From UMGS1052 sp045580005 (GTDB lineage: Bacteria > Bacillota > Clostridia > Oscillospirales > CAG-382): a DNA stretch of 16,310 bases. The position numbers and the translations under genes were made by a program. This document shows, one piece after another, positions 14,776 to 16,310 of the stretch (position 1 is its first letter; every line of letters starts with the position of its first letter). The DNA is taken from positions 1 through 16,310 of the forward strand of contig JAZNMZ010000033.1 of assembly GCA_045580005.1 (NCBI GenBank), in the 5' to 3' direction. The notes under the pieces are model-generated. The model was not told the DNA's origin. It made no database searches and saw only the letters and a list, made by a program, of their open reading frames with translations.

Positions 14776-14840
14776 TCCCCCGCTTTTGACATGCACCCCA
14801 AAAGTTAGACACTTTTGGGGTGCATATGATTTACGGGGGA
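14776..14840. repeat. Nested inverted repeat with IS3-like ends
   Basis: The inner part is a perfect 14-bp stem, ATGCACCCCAAAAG (14791-14804) and CTTTTGGGGTGCAT (14812-14825), around a 7-base loop. An outer 7-bp pair TCCCCCG (14776-14782) / CGGGGGA (14834-14840) encloses it. The left arm plus loop reads GCACCCCAAAAGTTAGACA, which resembles terminal inverted repeats of IS3-family (IS150-type) elements as I know them. No transposase lies inside. Neither strand has a clean T-run, so a normal intrinsic terminator is not shown, although it may still end argF or guaB transcripts. Confidence 0.6.
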
Positions 14841-14855
14841 TATTTATTGAATATG

Positions 14856-16310
14856 TTATTCTTTTACAAGCACATCGTGCGCACCGCCCTCAACTATCGA
14901 AACATTACTTACGAGAGTGAGTCTTGCTTTCTGCTGAAGCTCAGGGATGCTTAGAGCTCCGCAGTTGCACATTGTGGAGCGGATCTTGCTGAGAGTTACC
15001 GCGAGGTTGTCGTGAAGTGTACCTGCATAGGGAACATAGCAGTCAACGCCCTCTACAAACGAGAGCTTTGCTGCTCCGCCCATGTCGTACCTCTGCCAGT
15101 TGCGCGCTCTTGCGCTGCCCTCGCCCCAGTACTCTTTCATATAGTTGCCGTTGATAAGAACCTTGTTTGTCGGGCTCTCCTCAAATCTTGAGAAGTATCT
15201 GCCGAGCATACAGAAGTCACAGCCCATAGCAAGTGCGAGTGTTATGTGATAGTCATGTACAATACCGCCGTCTGAACAGATCGGAACATATACGCCTGTT
15301 TCCTTATAATATTCGTCTCTTGCTTTTGCAACCTCGATTACCGCTGTTGCCTGACCGCGGCCGATGCCTTTTGTTTCTCTTGTGATACAGATACTGCCGC
15401 CGCCGATACCAATCTTGATAAAGTCTGCGCCTGCGTCAGCGAGGAATCTGAATCCGTCTGCGTCAACAACATTGCCTGCGCCTATCTTAACGCTGTCGCC
15501 GTATTCTTCGCGAACATATGCGATAGTTCTGCTCTGCCATTCTGTAAAGCCCTCGCTCGAGTCGATACAAAGCACATCAGCTCCTGCCTCAACGAGTGCG
15601 GGAACTCTCTCGGCGTAGTCTCTTGTGTTGATACCTGCGCCTACGATATAGCGCTTGTCCTTGTCGAGAAGCTCATGAGGATTTTCCTTGTGCTGGTCGT
15701 AGTCCTTTCTGAATACAAAAGCAACAAGACGCTGATTCTTGTCTATAATCGGGAGTGAATTGAGCTTGTTGTCCCATATAATATCGTTTGCTTCCTTGAG
15801 GGTTGTGCCCTCGGGTGCTGTTACGAGCTTGTCAAAAGGTGTCATAAATGTCTCAACCTTCTGGTCGGGAGACATACGGCTCACTCTGTAATCTCTGCCT
15901 GTAACTATTCCGAGGAGCTTGCCGTCAGATGTTCCGTCCTCGGTAACCGCAACGGTTGAGTAGCCGTTGCGCTCCTTGAGAGCAATAATATCGGCAAGTG
16001 TCGCGTCGGGACGAACATTGGAGCCTGAGCAAACAAAGCCTGATTTATAATTTTTGACATTTCTTACCATGGCTGCCTGAGCTTCTATAGTCTGCGAGCC
16101 GTAAATAAACGAAACGCCGCCCTCTTTGGCAAGAGCAATAGCCATCTTGTCGTCTGATACAGACTGCATGATTGCAGAAACGAGCGGAACATTCATAGAA
16201 AGAGCAGGCTCTTCGCCTTTTTTGAACTTTACAAGAGGGGTGCGAAGCGATACATTAGAGGGAATGTGCTCTGCGCCCGAATAGCCGGGAACAAGCAGAT
16301 ACTCGCTGAA
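14856..16310 (-). CDS. guaB: IMP dehydrogenase (5'-partial)
   Basis: Oxidises IMP to XMP with NAD+, the committed step of GMP synthesis. The reading frame stays open to the right edge: residues before the ATG at 16196 (FSEYLLVPGYSGAEHIP...) match the family N-terminus, so the true start lies outside and only about 15-20 residues are missing from a protein of about 500. The visible 484 residues show the TIM-barrel start (LVSAIMQSVSDD), a two-CBS insert (about 90-210), the IMP/phosphate loop with catalytic cysteine (GIGGGSICITRE), ICSDGGI, and the flap region with ARNWQRYDMGG. It ends with IVEGGAHDVLVKE, typical of the clostridial ~500-residue type. Its stop is 16 bases from the nested inverted repeat. 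No partner purine gene is visible. Confidence 0.95.
   Translation of the reverse strand, partial: FSEYLLVPGYSGAEHIPSNVSLRTPLVKFKKGEEPALSMNVPLVSAIMQSVSDDKMAIALAKEGGVSFIYGSQTIEAQAAMVRNVKNYKSGFVCSGSNVRPDATLADIIALKERNGYSTVAVTEDGTSDGKLLGIVTGRDYRVSRMSPDQKVETFMTPFDKLVTAPEGTTLKEANDIIWDNKLNSLPIIDKNQRLVAFVFRKDYDQHKENPHELLDKDKRYIVGAGINTRDYAERVPALVEAGADVLCIDSSEGFTEWQSRTIAYVREEYGDSVKIGAGNVVDADGFRFLADAGADFIKIGIGGGSICITRETKGIGRGQATAVIEVAKARDEYYKETGVYVPICSDGGIVHDYHITLALAMGCDFCMLGRYFSRFEESPTNKVLINGNYMKEYWGEGSARARNWQRYDMGGAAKLSFVEGVDCYVPYAGTLHDNLAVTLSKIRSTMCNCGALSIPELQQKARLTLVSNVSIVEGGAHDVLVKE

Noticed and set aside
14574..14801. Minus-strand frame of 75 codons after argF
   Set aside because: No ribosome site or domain; overlaps another frame of similar quality and the palindrome. 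Not called as a gene.
14791..14825. Inner palindrome as a normal intrinsic terminator
   Set aside because: The stem is strong but no T-run follows on either strand, so termination is not supported by the usual rule; kept as an inverted repeat.
16194..16196. ATG at 16196 as the IMP dehydrogenase start
   Set aside because: The frame continues to the window edge with conserved family N-terminal sequence (FSEYLLVPGYSGAEHIP).

Overview
The window looks like a chromosomal segment of a Gram-positive gut-type anaerobe of the Clostridia, probably Oscillospirales/Ruminococcaceae. This is inferred from strong AGGAGG-type ribosome sites, several perfect TTGACA-17-TATAAT promoters, a lipoprotein TAXI receptor, a clostridial-type IMP dehydrogenase and a large modular surface protein. 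I see no tRNA, rRNA, CRISPR array or intact mobile element. Both ends cut through genes: the left edge is inside a large secreted protein, and the right edge is inside an IMP dehydrogenase gene read leftward.

Layout. Positions 2-2995 hold the C-terminal 997 residues of a modular extracellular protein: repeated module, beta-helix-like region, second copy of the module, InlB-like repeat, unnamed domain, then a calcineurin-type metallophosphoesterase. After a terminator and a consensus promoter comes a stand-alone paralogue of that phosphoesterase domain without a signal peptide (3127-4122), followed by alanine racemase alr (4172-5359). A bidirectional terminator separates alr from a convergent, STAS-less SulP anion transporter (5414-6676, minus). 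SulP is divergent from a TAXI-type TRAP transport operon: receptor lipoprotein (6896-7846), DUF1850 protein (about 7830-8327) and fused 4TM/12TM permease (8356-10341). A 17-bp palindrome sits at the predicted transcription start of that operon.

Another bidirectional terminator leads into a minus-strand pair with a 4-base overlap, an Lrp/AsnC regulator (11551-12027) and a class I aminotransferase (10388-11554), resembling known Lrp-type regulator/alanine transaminase pairs. Divergent from this pair is an arginine biosynthesis operon, argG (12316-13542) and argF (13598-14584). The 288-bp region between holds the lrp promoter, two perfect-consensus promoters toward argG, and ARG-box-like sites, two of them spaced exactly like tandem ArgR operators and overlapping the proximal -10. 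Beyond argF lies 271 bp without a convincing gene, holding a nested inverted repeat that resembles IS3-family ends, then guaB (14856-16310, minus, 5' end outside the window).

How they fit together. Most of the window is ordinary metabolism: D-alanine for the wall, alanine or related transamination, arginine synthesis, GMP synthesis and two transport systems. The least explained parts are the phosphoesterase pair (one extracellular and multidomain, one apparently cytosolic and beside alr), the palindromic site of the TAXI operon, the two-promoter leader of argG with a possible 12-codon ORF, and the nested inverted repeat after argF. No clearly new system can be proven from sequence alone.
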